Assembly (NCBI RefSeq): GCF_003285005.1
Contig: NZ_QMFA01000004.1
Span: 124,001-188,000, forward strand
Source: Paenibacillus sp. YN15
GTDB taxonomy: Bacteria; Bacillota; Bacilli; Paenibacillales; NBRC-103111
Direction of reading: 5' to 3'
DNA: 64,000 bases
Part shown: one piece after another, positions 53,145-61,630 of the stretch
How the letters are laid out: each line of letters begins with the position of its first letter
How positions within the stretch are numbered: position 1 is the stretch's first letter
Notes under the pieces: model-generated
What the model saw: only the letters and a program-made list of their open reading frames with translations
Database searches by the model: none
What the model was told of the DNA's origin: nothing
Made by a program: the position numbers and the translations under genes

Positions 53145-55943
53145 TTATTCCCCGCTTCCGCCTGCAAAAATAACCCTAAAGGTGGCAATCTTCTTCGGCT
53201 CCACCGCCGCTTCAAAGGCAAACCCGTCAGCCGGCTGCGGCAGCTTCTCAGTCACGCTTTCATCCATCTTGCAGCGGAAGGCTTCCATCACCGGCACGCC
53301 AAACCGGAAGGCTGCCTGCTCTGCATCAGCAGACGGGTTGAACAAGCGGATAATGAGCCCGCTGCCGTCCTCCGCCTGCTTCACAGCGGATACATGCAAG
53401 GCTGTGCCGCCTGTAAGGGTAAACAGCCCCGCCTCCGAAGGCAGGCTGCCTTGCCCTCTGCCCGACACTGCAACCCGCACCGGAGCCGCATAGCAGGCAG
53501 CCGCGTTCAGCAGTCCGGCCTCGCGCCAGTCTCCCGCATGGATGTGCACCGCATATTCAAAGGTTTGCTCACCGGGGCATTGGATGCCCTGATCCGGCAG
53601 CTCCGTCAGCTTCTCCTCGCTTACCGCCAGCTTGATCCGGCAGGCCCGGATCAGGGTCAGAGCCAAGGTCCGGCTGTCATCCTCAAAGGCCTCGTATTCA
53701 TAGATACCCTTGGGCAAAAGCGCCAGACCGTCCTTGCCGTCTGTCAGTTCTACAAAGGTTTGCAGCGGATGAGTCCCTCCCGCCTGCTCTACCCAGCCGG
53801 TGGAATCCGGAATCGGGATGGGCCGGGACAACACATCAAAGTGGGTGTCCGCCCAGGAGAGGTCCGTGGCCAGACCGGTGGGGAAATTCACCCGCAGCCA
53901 GTGATCCTTGGCCTTGTTGTCCACCGTCAGCTTTACTTTGACAGCGGAGGCGCCCTTTTCCAACGTATAGGCGATCTTCACCGGCAGCTCTGCCATAATC
54001 GTGTTGCGGGAATTGCCGTCGGCATAGTCGATGGGCACAAGGAAGCTGTAGGACGCCTCGATGGTGCTGGACAGCTCGCCGCTCTCCGTCACCGCCACCT
54101 GCGCCGTTACACCCAGGCTGTTGTACTTCCGGTCAAACCGCGGAGCCACATGCTTCCATGCGTTGCCGCATTCCCCCTGATCCGTCAGATAACCCAGGTT
54201 GTTGTAGGCTTTTCCCGTCAACTTGTTGACGACATCCAGGGTGCCGTTGGCATTGACCTTCACCTTCAGCAGTTGGTTCTCCATGGTGTCCGGTCCGGTG
54301 ACCAGCGTGCGGATGTTCCGCAGCTCCTGCGCCTGCGGCTGCAGCCGGTATGCCCGGTAGCCCAGGCCGGGAAGCTTGGACAGCTCCACATGCATCCTCA
54401 CCCGGTGGGAGTCGAGAATCGTCGGCACCTCCCAGATGCTGTCCACGAACACGCTGGATTTTTCAAAAGCAACCGCCTGCCGCTGCACCGACGGGTCCTG
54501 CTCATGGGTAAGGCTGTAGGACTTGGCTCCTTCGCCCCGGGGAAGCTCCAGATCCACCGTGGTGACCACTGTACGCTCCACAGGCAGCGGGTTGTAGACC
54601 ACCAGTTGGGTAGCCTCCGTTCCCAGATGCTCCGGCGACAGGTTGCGGGCGATATAGCCCATGGCATCCTCGGAGACGATTCCGCCGATGTCCGCCGCCT
54701 TGCGGTAGCGGTATTCGATATCCAGACAAACCGCGTCAGGGGCGCAGCCGCCGTTGGCGTCATGGGTGTGGTTGGACAGCAGGTACCGCCAGCCCCGCTC
54801 CAGATAACGGACGGGATACTCTCCTCCCAAAACAGCGGACAAAGCCGCCAGCGGCTCCGCGTAAGCAACCAATTCCTTGGTGGCGTGGAAATCCTGCTGC
54901 TTCAGATAGGTTCTGGCGCTGATGGTGCCCGGGAACAGGAAGGTCCACATCCCCTCCTTCAGATAGGAGCGCCGTTCTCCGGTAAGCACAGGCAACTGGT
55001 CTAGCTGGAGATGCTTTTGCGCTTCCTCCCAGAACTTCTCCAGGTCCGTGTGCTCGATGGCATACCGGTCCCCCAGCAGCTCCTTGGCGTCCCGGATCAC
55101 CTGGGATTCCAGCGGATAAGCCACCGAGATGTCATGCCCGTTCATGGCCAGGAATACTTCTGTGGTAAAATGGCGTCCTTCCCGCTCCACCATATCCAGA
55201 ATCGCCTGCTTCAGGCGGCTTTTGTCATAGTGCAGCGCCGGGGCCAGCAGCCCATAAGACTGATCCTCTCCGGACAGGCCGTCGGACAGCCGGAAGGGCA
55301 CCTCATCGTATTCGCCCCAATGGTAGGTTTTATCGAAGACGGTTCCCCGGGTTACGGCACGGTGCACCTGATAGTACCAGTTGTAGCGGGCATACAGGGC
55401 AAAACGGCTGGCCAGCACCTTGCTGCCGTCGGGAGCGCTCCAGATCCACTCCGCATCCGCTTCATGATGGGAAATGCCCCGGTAGAACATCATTTTGTCC
55501 AGGCCAAAATCCCGGAGAATCTGCGGCAGCTGACCCGTCTGGCCCCAGGAGGAGGGGGTGTATGCCACCGTTCCCGTTTGGCCGCCATAGCTCTCCACCG
55601 TCCGCCGCCCGAACATCAGATTGCGCACCAGCGCCTCCTGGGCAACGCTGAACTCCTCCGCCAAGGTATAATACGGCCCCACGATCAGCCGCCCCTGACG
55701 GATCAGCTTTTCCACCAGCTCCCGCTTCTCGGGGCGCATCTCTACGTAGTCGTCCAGCATAATGGAGTGGCCGTCCATGGTGAAGGAGGCAAACTCCGGG
55801 TCCTGCTCCAGAATATCCAGCGTCACATCCATCATCGTCAGCAAATTCCGGCGGGTCCGCTCGAAGGAACGGCGGAACTCCCGGTCCCAGTGGGTATTGG
55901 AAACAACTTTAATTTGCTTGATATGGGAAGAATCCGGCTTCAT
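53145..55943 (-). CDS. GH38 alpha-mannosidase-like protein lacking the usual nucleophile
   Basis: The 932-residue protein keeps the GH38 zinc residues His18 and Asp20 ('SNTHWDRE') and 'NHTHDANGG' (about 390), plus C-terminal beta domains. At the nucleophile position, where GH38 enzymes read PDSFG or PDTFG, it has 'TPSSWGQTGQLPQI' (Ser131 for Asp); the codon is TCC, and the flanking sequence aligns without gaps. That Asp is both nucleophile and zinc ligand, so activity may be altered or lost. GGAG precedes ATG at 55943. A LacI-type operator and cre-like motif lie upstream, and HAD follows in the operon. Confidence 0.88.
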   Translation of the reverse strand: MKPDSSHIKQIKVVSNTHWDREFRRSFERTRRNLLTMMDVTLDILEQDPEFASFTMDGHSIMLDDYVEMRPEKRELVEKLIRQGRLIVGPYYTLAEEFSVAQEALVRNLMFGRRTVESYGGQTGTVAYTPSSWGQTGQLPQILRDFGLDKMMFYRGISHHEADAEWIWSAPDGSKVLASRFALYARYNWYYQVHRAVTRGTVFDKTYHWGEYDEVPFRLSDGLSGEDQSYGLLAPALHYDKSRLKQAILDMVEREGRHFTTEVFLAMNGHDISVAYPLESQVIRDAKELLGDRYAIEHTDLEKFWEEAQKHLQLDQLPVLTGERRSYLKEGMWTFLFPGTISARTYLKQQDFHATKELVAYAEPLAALSAVLGGEYPVRYLERGWRYLLSNHTHDANGGCAPDAVCLDIEYRYRKAADIGGIVSEDAMGYIARNLSPEHLGTEATQLVVYNPLPVERTVVTTVDLELPRGEGAKSYSLTHEQDPSVQRQAVAFEKSSVFVDSIWEVPTILDSHRVRMHVELSKLPGLGYRAYRLQPQAQELRNIRTLVTGPDTMENQLLKVKVNANGTLDVVNKLTGKAYNNLGYLTDQGECGNAWKHVAPRFDRKYNSLGVTAQVAVTESGELSSTIEASYSFLVPIDYADGNSRNTIMAELPVKIAYTLEKGASAVKVKLTVDNKAKDHWLRVNFPTGLATDLSWADTHFDVLSRPIPIPDSTGWVEQAGGTHPLQTFVELTDGKDGLALLPKGIYEYEAFEDDSRTLALTLIRACRIKLAVSEEKLTELPDQGIQCPGEQTFEYAVHIHAGDWREAGLLNAAACYAAPVRVAVSGRGQGSLPSEAGLFTLTGGTALHVSAVKQAEDGSGLIIRLFNPSADAEQAAFRFGVPVMEAFRCKMDESVTEKLPQPADGFAFEAAVEPKKIATFRVIFAGGSGE

Positions 55944-55971
55944 ATCATCATGCTCCTTTGCAAAATAATAG

Positions 55972-55999
55972 TGTAAGCGTTTTATGACTCGTGTTATAA
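55972..55999 (-). promoter_or_regulatory. LacI-type operator overlapping a cre-like motif
   Basis: TTATGACTCGTGTTATAA (55982-55999) differs at one base from the perfect palindrome upstream of the LacI gene at 57681-57698. TGTAAGCGTTTTATGA (55972-55987), a cre-like sequence, overlaps its left part. Both lie 30-55 bases before the GH38-like start codon. Confidence 0.8.
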
Positions 56000-56152
56000 A
56001 TGTACAAAAAAATTTTTCTCCCGCACGCCCCCATTTCCCCGGCTTGCTTCCCGCTTTTACGGTGTTGTTCCGCCGCGGGAGAGGAGAGGGTTTTTGAGAG
56101 GATGGATGAAGCTGCGGCTTGGGGATGCGGGAGCAGGCTGTTGCGGGCGGGA

Positions 56153-56343
56153 TAGCGGAAAGGCATTTCCGCTAATTCAACCAAAGGCCATCGCTCTCCT
56201 CTGATAACGGAAGGTAATTGCCGCTATTGCCCGGATTTGGCCAAGGTATCCCCTTCCCAGGCAGGAGATAACGGAAATCCGCTTCCGCTATCCCTCCCTC
56301 CAAGCAGGGCACGGCAGACTTAGCGGAAACATGTTTCCGTTAT
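56153..56343. repeat. Four spaced palindromes of the AGCGGAAA type
   Basis: Palindromes begin at 56153 (TAGCGGAAA/TTTCCGCTA), 56204 (ATAACGGAAG/TTGCCGCTAT), 56268 (ATAACGGAAA/CTTCCGCTAT) and 56321 (TAGCGGAAAC/GTTTCCGTTA), spaced 51-64 bases apart. Arms are about 9-10 bases with 3-6 base loops. Nothing else was recognised in the 55944-56376 gap apart from the operator. Confidence 0.75.
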
Positions 56344-56376
56344 CGCCGCTTCAAAACCTCATGCGCCGGAAGACGA

Positions 56377-57654
56377 TCATTCTTTTCCCGTAAACAGTCT
56401 CGCTTCCACCACCCGGCGGATTTCCGCAGCGGCATTCTTGGGCGCAGCATTGGCTGCACGCTCCACATGGACTCCATTGGCTGCACAGCGCACACCGTCT
56501 ACACCAGCTGCACTGGCTCCTTCGCTCGCACCCGCTGCTCCAGTGGCATCAGCTCCGTCGCTCGCACCCGTTGCTCCAGCCACACTAGCTCCATTGCCCG
56601 CGCCCGCTGCTCCAGCTACATTAGCTCCGTCGCCTACACTCGCTACTGCAGCCACATTAGCTCCGTCGCCTGCACTCGCCACTCCAGCCGTTCCGCCCCG
56701 GCCCGCCATCGCCTGATGCAAAAGCGCAAACGCCGCCTCCCCCATCTCCCCATAGGGAATCTCTATACACGGCACCGCGGGGATCATGTGGCGGCTTACC
56801 CGCTCCGTATCGTCCGCGGACATAACGAACAGCTGGCGGCCAATCTGCAGCCCTTGCTCATGGGCGGCCCGGTACACATGCAGCGCACCTCTTGACCAGT
56901 TGGACAACACGCCAAGGGGCAGCTTCTGCGCCGCCAGCCACTCCCGCCACCAGCCGCGCCGTCGGCTCCAGGGCTCATCCGGCACCGGATATACCCGGGG
57001 CTGTCTGCCCTTTTCCCGCATCCAGCTCTCGTATGCCTCCAGCCGCTGCCTGTCCCCTCTTGTCTGCGGCCTGTCGCTTGGCAGCACATTGAGGTACACG
57101 GGAGACGCCCAACCCTCCGCCTCCATAAACTCCAGAGCCTGGCGGATGCTGGCGGCATAATCCGTTTCCACCGACAGAATCTCCGGGGATGCAGGAATGC
57201 CCTCCACCGTCACATAGGGGATTCCCCATTCCCGCACCGCCTCTTCCCAGGACGGATTCAGCGGCTCCGGAAAGTCCAGGGTAATGACGCCGTCAATCCG
57301 GCCCTGCCGGTACAAAGCGGTAAGGCCCTCGCGCCCCTCCATATTGCGGCCCTGCCCATACAAAAGCACATGGTAACCCGCCGGACCGCTGGCCCGTTGC
57401 ACCCCCTCCACCAGCTGCAGGAACAAAGCATTGTACACATCCCCGTACACCGCGATGCAATTGCTTCTGCCCGTCTTGATGCTCTGGGCCTGCACATTCA
57501 CCGTATACCCCAGCTCCCGGATGGCGCTGGTAATGGCCGCCCGGTTCTCCGCGCTTACCGTGATCCCCGGCGTGCTGTTGAGGAAAGCCGATACCAAACT
57601 GCGGGAAACCCCGGCCCGCCTGGCCACATCGCTTGCCGTTACCCGTTTGCGCAA
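56377..57654 (-). CDS. LacI-family repressor with a repeat insertion near the C-terminus
   Basis: The 425-residue protein starts with a LacI helix-turn-helix ('RKRVTASDVARRAGVSRSLVSAFLNSTPGITVS', about 2-35) and a sugar-binding core (about 60-310). Then comes a stretch of about 75 residues made of 12-residue Gly/Ala/Ser/Asn repeats (about 318-385), before the usual C-terminal strand 'EIRRVVEARLFTGKE'. TTG at 57654 is preferred as start: it has AGGAG upstream, and upstream ATG candidates fall inside or beyond the operator at 57681-57698. The same operator lies before the GH38-like/HAD operon, so it controls both. Confidence 0.87.
   Translation of the reverse strand: MRKRVTASDVARRAGVSRSLVSAFLNSTPGITVSAENRAAITSAIRELGYTVNVQAQSIKTGRSNCIAVYGDVYNALFLQLVEGVQRASGPAGYHVLLYGQGRNMEGREGLTALYRQGRIDGVITLDFPEPLNPSWEEAVREWGIPYVTVEGIPASPEILSVETDYAASIRQALEFMEAEGWASPVYLNVLPSDRPQTRGDRQRLEAYESWMREKGRQPRVYPVPDEPWSRRRGWWREWLAAQKLPLGVLSNWSRGALHVYRAAHEQGLQIGRQLFVMSADDTERVSRHMIPAVPCIEIPYGEMGEAAFALLHQAMAGRGGTAGVASAGDGANVAAVASVGDGANVAGAAGAGNGASVAGATGASDGADATGAAGASEGASAAGVDGVRCAANGVHVERAANAAPKNAAAEIRRVVEARLFTGKE
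56516..56695. repeat. 36-bp minisatellite inside the lacI-type gene
   Basis: GCTCC landmarks recur at 56516, 56552, 56588, 56624 and 56660, an exact 36-base period covering about five units. Each unit encodes twelve residues such as VAGAAGAGNGAS. Confidence 0.92.
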
Positions 57655-57680
57655 AGCTCGGCACACTCCTTTCACCAACA

Positions 57681-57698
57681 TTATAACTCGTGTTATAA
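57681..57698. promoter_or_regulatory. Perfect LacI-type operator at the repressor's own promoter
   Basis: TTATAACTCGTGTTATAA has arms TTATAAC/GTTATAA around TCGT and lies 27 bases before the TTG start codon. A near-identical copy is at 55982-55999. No third copy was found by eye. Confidence 0.82.
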
Positions 57699-57870
57699 AA
57701 AGCAACAAGAGGATTTTTAATCCCCTTGCGCGCTTTTATTTATGCTCTTATGCCAGGGTAATCGCATTGGAATCCCCATGGTCTTCCGCCCCCATCGCCG
57801 GAGATGAAAATGGTGGATGGCCCCGCCGGCAGTCCATACTTTTGGGAGGGAAAGAAGCAAATCGCTATCC

Positions 57871-58056
57871 ATAATGCAATAGTGCATTTATTTTATGAGA
57901 CAGCGGCTTAAACGGGAGGGCATAATGCAAAAAGTGCATCTATTTCTTGCCGATTCCCCCTGTTGGACGGGTTTCACCCAAACTTAACTGCACTTTTGCA
58001 TTATTGGAGCAAAAAAAGAAGGATGCGGTCCTAAATAACTGCACTTTTGCAGGATA
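57871..58056. repeat. Four TGCA-type palindromic repeats, two per orientation
   Basis: ATAATGCAATAGTGCATTTA (from 57871) and ATAATGCAAAAAGTGCATCT (from 57922) are followed by inverse copies around TGCACTTTTGCA (57981-58005 and 58032-58056). The core is TGCA-N4/5-TGCA. The 57655-58099 gap otherwise shows only the operator and no gene. Confidence 0.75.
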
Positions 58057-58099
58057 GACGGCCCTCCACCGCTCTTCCTCCTCCACCGGAAATGAGCGG

Positions 58100-59692
58100 C
58101 TATCCGCGCAGCGCCGTTTCCAGCTCCCGCAGCTCCACCCGGCGCACCTTGCCGGAGATGGTTTTGGGCAGCTCGTCAATAAACTCCACCCGCCGCGGAT
58201 ATTTGTAAGGGGCGGTCAAGGACTTCACATGCCTCTGAAGCTCCGCGGCCATTTCCTCCGTGCCCGCGAAGCCGCCCTTCAGCACAATAAACGCCTTCAC
58301 CACATGGCCCCGGATTTCGTCGGGACTGGCCACCACGGCGCATTCCTTCACGGCGGGATGCTTCATCAGCGCATCCTCCACCTCGAAGGGGCCGATGGTA
58401 TAACCCGAGCTGATAATAATGTCGTCGCCCCGGCCCTCAAACCAGAAGTAACCCTCCTCATCCCGTCTGGCCCTGTCCCCGGTGACAAAATAATCCCCGC
58501 GCATACATCCCGGCTTCCGCTCCGGGTCCCGGTAATACGAATCGAACAGGGCCGGCATGTTCCGATGGACGCCGATGTCCCCGGTCTCGCCTGCCGGAAG
58601 CGGGTTGCCCGCCTCATCGATTACCTCCACCATACCTTCCGCCGTAGCCAGTCCCATCGAGCCGATCTTCATGGGTGTATCCTTCAGAGTCCCGATCAGC
58701 AGCGTGCTTTCCGTTTGGCCGTAGCCGTCGCGGATGGTAATGCCGAAATAACGGCGGAACACATCCACCACCTCCCGGTTCAACGGCTCCCCGGCAGAAA
58801 CGGCGCTTCTTAAGGCGGACAGGTCATAACGCTCCAATCCGTCGGTTTTGGCCATCAGCCGGTACTCCGTCGGGGTGCAGCATAACGCGCGGATGCGGTA
58901 GCGCTGCAGCAGCTCCAGATAACGCTCGGCATTGAATCTGCCGTTATAAACAAAACCGGTGGCCCCCATGCCCAGCACCGACAAAAACGGGCTCCAGATC
59001 CATTTTTGCCAGCCGGGAGCGGCCGTAGCCCATACCGTATCCTCCGGCTGGATGTCCAGCCAGGAGGAAGCGGTAATCCGCAGGTGGGCATAACCCCAGC
59101 CGTGGGTATGGACTACCCCCTTGGGGCTGCCGGTGGTGCCGGAGGTATAGGTGAGGATCGCCATGTCCTCCCGCCGGGTGGCCGCCGCCTCCATCACCTC
59201 AGGCTGATCCCTCATCACATCCGCCAAAGCCATCCAGCCGGGAATTTCCTCCCCTGCGGATATCCGCACCGTTCCGGCAGGCATTTCCGCTTCCCTGATG
59301 CCCTTCTCCATCTCGGCGGCCTGCTCCGGCCAGACGATGACCCCTCTTGCCTCCGAATGCCGCAGCCGGTAGCTGAGATCCTTGGCGCGGAGCATTTCGG
59401 AGGTGGGGATAATCACCAGCCCCAGCTTCAGACAAGCCAAATAAATCACATAAGAAACTATTCTCCGGGGCACCATCACCAGAACCCGGTCCCCCTTCTC
59501 CAGGCCAAGTCCGCGGAGCCCCCCGGCCAACCGGTTCGCCCGGGCGCGCAGCTCCCCATATGTCAAGGTCTCGCAGGCTCCGGTTTCATCCAGCCAGGTC
59601 AGAGCCATTTTGCCGGGATCATGCCGCTCCATTTCCGAGGTAACGTTATAATATTCAGGGGCAATCCAATTTTCCAAAATCACGAACTCCAT
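58100..59692 (-). CDS. Acyl-CoA synthetase (AMP-forming, medium-chain/YtcI type)
   Basis: The 530-residue adenylate-forming enzyme shows motifs A3 'LTYTSGTTGSPKGVVHTHG', A5 'DGYGQTES', A7 'YFVTGDRARRDEEGYFWFEGRGDDII' and A10 'PKTISGKVRR' with the catalytic Lys. It activates a fatty or other carboxylic acid with ATP and CoA in the cytoplasm. The start is uncertain: GTG at 59716 is too close to the -10 box (59733-59728) and has no ribosome site; ATG at 59692 or GTG at 59683 (GAGGAG nine bases upstream) are better. No beta-oxidation genes adjoin it. Confidence 0.92.
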   Translation of the reverse strand: MEFVILENWIAPEYYNVTSEMERHDPGKMALTWLDETGACETLTYGELRARANRLAGGLRGLGLEKGDRVLVMVPRRIVSYVIYLACLKLGLVIIPTSEMLRAKDLSYRLRHSEARGVIVWPEQAAEMEKGIREAEMPAGTVRISAGEEIPGWMALADVMRDQPEVMEAAATRREDMAILTYTSGTTGSPKGVVHTHGWGYAHLRITASSWLDIQPEDTVWATAAPGWQKWIWSPFLSVLGMGATGFVYNGRFNAERYLELLQRYRIRALCCTPTEYRLMAKTDGLERYDLSALRSAVSAGEPLNREVVDVFRRYFGITIRDGYGQTESTLLIGTLKDTPMKIGSMGLATAEGMVEVIDEAGNPLPAGETGDIGVHRNMPALFDSYYRDPERKPGCMRGDYFVTGDRARRDEEGYFWFEGRGDDIIISSGYTIGPFEVEDALMKHPAVKECAVVASPDEIRGHVVKAFIVLKGGFAGTEEMAAELQRHVKSLTAPYKYPRRVEFIDELPKTISGKVRRVELRELETALRG

Positions 59693-59727
59693 CTCCTCTT
59701 GCTCATGGTGTAACACTCTATATCCAC

Positions 59728-59758
59728 ATTATAAGATTAAATCCTAGTACCTAGTACT
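59728..59758 (-). promoter_or_regulatory. Promoter and palindrome before the acyl-CoA synthetase gene
   Basis: TATAAT is at 59733-59728 on the minus strand. The palindrome AGTACCTAGTACT (59746-59758) lies where the -35 box should be and no good -35 is present, so a regulator site there is plausible. Confidence 0.5.
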
Positions 59759-59831
59759 AATAAAAAAGACAATTTTATGTCCATCTCCCCCCGGCAACCT
59801 GTGCTATAATGCCCATAAAAGGAGATGTGCC

Positions 59832-60044
59832 ATGCCGAAAAACCGTAAATTGCTCACAGACCGGGACTTTCAGGAAGCATTGGACCGGGAATATCCCGTC
59901 AAGGTATTTAAGGATGACCATATTGTGGACTCGGGAGGAGTCATTATCCGCTTCGACGATAGTCTGGTGGTCGTACAATCCGGAGTCAGCCAGATCGCCT
60001 ACCATGAGCGGAGGCAATGCGAATTCTTCGAAGCCGTCCGCTGA
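59832..60044 (+). CDS. Small hypothetical protein
   Basis: The 70-residue soluble protein has no signal or membrane segment; its middle is likely beta-rich ('HIVDSGGVIIRFDDSLVVVQSGVSQIAYH'). AGGAGATG precedes ATG at 59832, and an extended -10 (TGCTATAAT, 59802-59810) lies 22 bases before the start, which supports expression. It is divergent from the acyl-CoA synthetase. I do not recognise a family. A GC-rich hairpin (CCCCCAAAAAGT/ACTTTTGGGGG, 60051-60102) follows the stop codon. Confidence 0.72.
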   Translation: MPKNRKLLTDRDFQEALDREYPVKVFKDDHIVDSGGVIIRFDDSLVVVQSGVSQIAYHERRQCEFFEAVR

Positions 60045-60144
60045 TGCGCCCCCCCAAAAAGTGACGAGAAGCTCTGAAGCGAAATCCGGGTACTTTTGGG
60101 GGAGCCCCCGAGTGAACATGCGCCGTACACAGCATTTACCTAAA

Positions 60145-60189
60145 ATAAACGCCTCCCCACAGTCCTCAAACTGCGGGAGAGGCGTTTAT
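60145..60189. terminator. Bidirectional terminator
   Basis: ATAAACGCCTC pairs with GAGGCGTTTAT, with an inner ACAGT/ACTG stem. T-rich tails occur on both strands, best on the minus strand, where it ends the SLH gene. Confidence 0.8.
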
Positions 60190-60190
60190 C

Positions 60191-61438
60191 TCATTGCTTT
60201 TCCAAAATGGAGAAAACTGCTGTTTTGCCGCCATCCTGTATGGCAATCTCCACACTGTAGCCGCCGACGGATACCGTGCGGTTTTCCACGGTCTGTCCGT
60301 CCGCCAACTGGCTGTACACCTGATTGAACAGAATCAGGAAGGTATCCGTATGATGGCCGAATATGTATGCGGCGAACTTGCCGATGGCCTCCTCGTTCCG
60401 GGCCAGCATGCCGTCCTGGAGGCGGATGGTGACCCCGTAAATCCGGTAGCCCGGCTCCAGCCACAGGGAAGCTTCATCCCATGCTTCGCCGCTGCCTGCC
60501 GCTCCGCCGGTCCCCTTGCTTTTGGCCGCGGCATCCTTGAACAGGCGCAGGACCGTTCCCTGCATATCATAATTGGTTCCCCGCAATGCGGCTGCCTCCA
60601 GCATGACGTCGTAAGCGCCCATCATTTTCTCGCTGGAAAAAATCAGCTTCTTGTAGCTGCCGTCCGCCGTAGGCACCATTTTGACATACGAGCCCTCTGC
60701 ACCGGAGGAAGCATTGACCCGGCCGGTTTTATCCGTCAGCCGCTCCAGAATCCGCAGCGCCTCCGCCCGGGTCACCGGCAGCCCCGCCCCGAAGTACCCG
60801 TTGGGATACCCCTCCATAATTCCCTTGGCCGTCACCTCGGCCACAAAACGCTGAGCCCGGGAGGAAAGACTCAGGTAGTCCCCGTATTGGGACGCCAATC
60901 CCATGCTGTACGCGCTGTCCTCCAGGAACTCCGTTTCCTTCAGCGTATAGTAGACAATCTCCGCAACATCCTCGCGCCTGAGCTTCACCTTGTAGTCCGC
61001 AAACTGGTTCTTGGCCAGGATATTCAGATCCTCCGCCAGATCCACATAGGGCTTGGCCCAATAGCCGGAGACATCAGGCTTAAAATTGAAGTCCCGGTGA
61101 TCCCGCTGCAGCACGTTTTTGTTGGCTTCGGACAAAGACCCGAAAAAGCTGGTTTTCCAGCCCCGTTCCCCGTTGGGATACAACTCCGAATAAGAGAGCA
61201 GCAGCATCTTGACGAATTGATCCGCGGTCACAGCCTCCTCCGGCCGGAAGGTGCCGTCAGGGAAACCGTCCAATATCCCCAGACTGCTCATTCGGGTCAC
61301 GCTGTCCTTGGCCCAATGCTCCGCCATATCCGCATAAACGGCCTCCTGGCCAGCAGCCAATCCCGTTGCCGGTACTGCGCCCATCAGCCATACGCATAGT
61401 GTCATTCCTGCAAGTCCTGTTTTTTGCCAACGTTTCAA
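60191..61438 (-). CDS. Secreted SLH-domain protein of unknown function
   Basis: The 415-residue protein has a signal peptide (about 1-29) and SLH repeats: one clear ('MAEHWAKDSVTRMSSLGILDGFPDGTF', about 37-90), one diverged ('SGYWAKPYVDLAEDLNIL', about 125-180) and one ('AQRFVAEVTAKGIMEGYPNGYFGAGLPVTRAEALRILERL', about 193-235). The remaining 170 residues are an unrecognised alpha/beta region. TTG at 61438 is the start, with GGAGCGGGG upstream. It is likely displayed on the cell wall. Here the SLH repeats are N-terminal, unlike the two other SLH proteins in the window. Confidence 0.88.
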   Translation of the reverse strand: MKRWQKTGLAGMTLCVWLMGAVPATGLAAGQEAVYADMAEHWAKDSVTRMSSLGILDGFPDGTFRPEEAVTADQFVKMLLLSYSELYPNGERGWKTSFFGSLSEANKNVLQRDHRDFNFKPDVSGYWAKPYVDLAEDLNILAKNQFADYKVKLRREDVAEIVYYTLKETEFLEDSAYSMGLASQYGDYLSLSSRAQRFVAEVTAKGIMEGYPNGYFGAGLPVTRAEALRILERLTDKTGRVNASSGAEGSYVKMVPTADGSYKKLIFSSEKMMGAYDVMLEAAALRGTNYDMQGTVLRLFKDAAAKSKGTGGAAGSGEAWDEASLWLEPGYRIYGVTIRLQDGMLARNEEAIGKFAAYIFGHHTDTFLILFNQVYSQLADGQTVENRTVSVGGYSVEIAIQDGGKTAVFSILEKQ

Positions 61439-61630
61439 GAATTCATCCCCGCTCCTTCAAAAATTGTCGGAAAGACCGACCCTCATTAGTATAAGGAATC
61501 GGCGGAAGGAATCCTACGGACTCGCCGACTATATCGCGGGGCGCACCAAACGTGCGGAACGTGACTCGGGTCCTATTGCGAATGCTTCGCGAATTTGGCG
61601 AACCAGAATTGAAGGAGATTTCTTGGGCCT

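Noticed and set aside
53394-55004. Plus-strand frame opposite the GH38-like gene
   Set aside because: Antisense to conserved coding sequence; no start signals.
61440-61630. Small gene between the SLH protein and cardiolipin synthase
   Set aside because: Frames here lack ribosome sites and known features; the gap is best left empty.
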